A stretch of 5,881 bases of DNA from an uncultured Bacilli bacterium (GTDB lineage: Bacteria; Bacillota_I; Bacilli_A; RF39; UBA660). Under the pieces are notes generated by a model. It saw only the letters and a list, made by a program, of their open reading frames with translations. It made no database searches and had not been told where the DNA came from. The stretch's first letter is position 1. Every line of letters begins with the position of its first letter. Location: positions 1 to 5,881 of the forward strand of contig CANRPB010000082.1 in assembly GCA_947632415.1 (NCBI GenBank). The letters run 5' to 3'. Below, piece after piece: positions 4,781 through 5,881 of the stretch. The translations under genes were made by a program, and so were the position numbers.

Positions 4781-5881
4781 TTAAGGAAAAATTTGAGATT
4801 TTGAGACGGTTATTACTGGACGGATACCACGGTTGGTGACATTCACATAATTATAGCTAAAGTTGCCAATGTGGTCCACAAACCACACATAGGACGAACT
4901 ACCACCGATGCGGGCCGTACTTGTCCAATATCCATATGCATTACCAGTTGTGAGTAATAAATTACATCCATAGTTTTTGCATTCTCTAAAATTATCAAAC
5001 AACCAGGCATAATTACTTAGAGTGGTTGCATCAGCCACTTGTGTTTGCCAATTAGTAGCTGATCCATAGGCTCCGTCTAGGTAAAACCAATTCCCTGAGG
5101 TTGTCCAATCGGACTTCCTTACTATGGCTGCCACTTCTTCGGCACTTATTAATTTTGCTTTGTAATTTTTATAATCTATTGTATATCCATTACCTGTACT
5201 TGTTTCTGCTGTGTATGTATCTGTTCTATTTGGTATTGCATTCCAACTTTTTGTATCTTCTTTTAACTGTTTCAATACTGTCAATGGACCTTTGTTATTA
5301 TTTCCACCATTACCGTCAGTATTTAATGTGTATTCGCCACTTGGTTGTGTCCCAAAATATGTTATTCCCTCATTTTGTGCAATATTCTCTCCAGTATAAT
5401 CTCCCGATGATGCCCATTGTACACCTGTTTCAGTTGTACTGTGATCTAGTATCATTGTATATCCATTGTCCGATACATCATATACATACCATTTCATACA
5501 GCCAGACTTTTTATCTGTGTTTGGATTACTACTATAATCTTCCTTTGTGCAACTTGTGTTTTGTCCATCGGTTGCAGTTGGATTCAAGTATACTTCTATT
5601 CCATTACATTTTCCTTTTTCCGTGGAGTATACTTCTCCTCCTATCATTGTTACTTTATAGTCGCCTATGGTTAGACATGCTGCCTCTACTGAGCCTTCAT
5701 CTAGAACTACACTTCCTCCTTCTGGGGCTTTCCCTGTAAATGGAATGGTTGTTGGAGTTTTGTTTGATCCATTTAGTAATTCGCCATTACTATTTAGATT
5801 AAAGAATCCATCTAGATCTTTCTCTCCTATTTTTGTTAGTTCTGATATATAGTATTGGTTTACGGCATCTCTATAGCCATA
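4781..5881 (-). CDS. Pilin-like surface protein with C-type-lectin/FGE-like C-terminal domain (N-terminus missing)
   Basis: The frame is open from the right window edge to TAA at 4783-4781, giving 366 visible residues. The first ATG, at 5647, has no ribosome site and is internal: 78 in-frame codons precede it. The visible start, YGYRDAVNQYYISEL, resembles the helix that follows the membrane segment of type IV pilin-like proteins; the prepilin leader would lie just outside. A beta-type module follows (GKAPEGGSVVLDEGSV, then AACLTIGDYKVTM). The middle is a Thr/Ser/Gly/Asn-rich region. From about 5155 a C-terminal domain runs through LISAEEVAAIV, WFYLDGAYGS, CKNYGCN, GYWTSTA, YVWFVDHIGN and GIRPVITVSKS. 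Its Trp/Gly spacing resembles DUF6273/FGE-type C-type-lectin folds. Six visible cysteines suggest disulphides outside the cell. A surface-binding role is inferred. GC content over 4801-5100 is about 42% by hand count, far above the operon. Terminator 4727-4763 follows. Confidence 0.75.
   Translation of the reverse strand, partial: YGYRDAVNQYYISELTKIGEKDLDGFFNLNSNGELLNGSNKTPTTIPFTGKAPEGGSVVLDEGSVEAACLTIGDYKVTMIGGEVYSTEKGKCNGIEVYLNPTATDGQNTSCTKEDYSSNPNTDKKSGCMKWYVYDVSDNGYTMILDHSTTETGVQWASSGDYTGENIAQNEGITYFGTQPSGEYTLNTDGNGGNNNKGPLTVLKQLKEDTKSWNAIPNRTDTYTAETSTGNGYTIDYKNYKAKLISAEEVAAIVRKSDWTTSGNWFYLDGAYGSATNWQTQVADATTLSNYAWLFDNFRECKNYGCNLLLTTGNAYGYWTSTARIGGSSSYVWFVDHIGNFSYNYVNVTNRGIRPVITVSKSQIFP

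Noticed and set aside
5645..5647. ATG as start of the pilin-like gene
   Set aside because: There is no ribosome site upstream and the same frame is open for 78 more codons with family-like sequence to the window edge. The GGAGG just after it is coding sequence for two glycines.
5101..5739. Plus-strand open frame of 212 codons opposite the pilin-like gene
   Set aside because: It is antisense to a frame with recognisable domains. Its Leu/Tyr/His-rich translation has no domain pattern, and no ribosome site precedes it. It results from the codon composition of the real gene.

Overview
The window is AT-rich bacterial DNA and every gene I can support is on the minus strand. TGA ends two genes (155-157 and 3825-3827) and the tryptophans I checked are TGG, so the standard bacterial code applies rather than the TGA=Trp code of mycoplasmas. 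Strong AGGAGG-type ribosome sites, U-tailed hairpin terminators, an overlapping operon and a PF06838-type PLP enzyme point to a low-GC Firmicute. The pilin-like surface protein with a GIRPVITVSKS-type C-terminus suggests an uncultured gut Bacilli lineage (RF39/Erysipelotrichales-like). That placement is an inference.

Reading along the transcribed (minus) strand, from high to low coordinates, the window opens inside a large secreted pilin-like protein (5881-4781). Its frame stays open to the window edge, so its N-terminus is missing. It ends in a Trp/Tyr/Gly-rich domain that looks like a C-type-lectin/FGE-fold module. A 16-bp hairpin terminator (4727-4763) follows. Next is an intergenic stretch with a 12-bp tandem repeat (4609-4638) beside a plausible sigma-A promoter (4582-4610).

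This promoter would drive a tightly packed four-gene operon: a FabG-like short-chain dehydrogenase (4559-3825), a PLP-dependent methionine gamma-lyase-family protein (3832-2570), an unrecognised 99-residue protein (2586-2287) and a 707-residue membrane protein with roughly two dozen hydrophobic segments (2278-155). The first three genes overlap (8 and 17 nt). The fourth has a ribosome site that overlaps the preceding stop codon. Translational coupling is therefore likely. The operon ends in a hairpin terminator whose loop contains the last stop codon (138-169).

A further gene starts at position 49 with a near-perfect ribosome site. It runs off the left edge after about 16 codons, ending in a run of at least ten G (coding sense). 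That run is either a phase-variable tract or a poly-G sequencing artefact at a contig end.

The operon's joint function cannot be deduced from sequence alone. It pairs two soluble metabolic-type enzymes with a small acidic protein and a very large membrane protein. The points most worth following up are the G-run at the left edge, the possibility that the 3' end of the pilin-like gene is a diversified (retroelement-targeted) region, and the conserved-looking but uncharacterised small protein/membrane protein pair.
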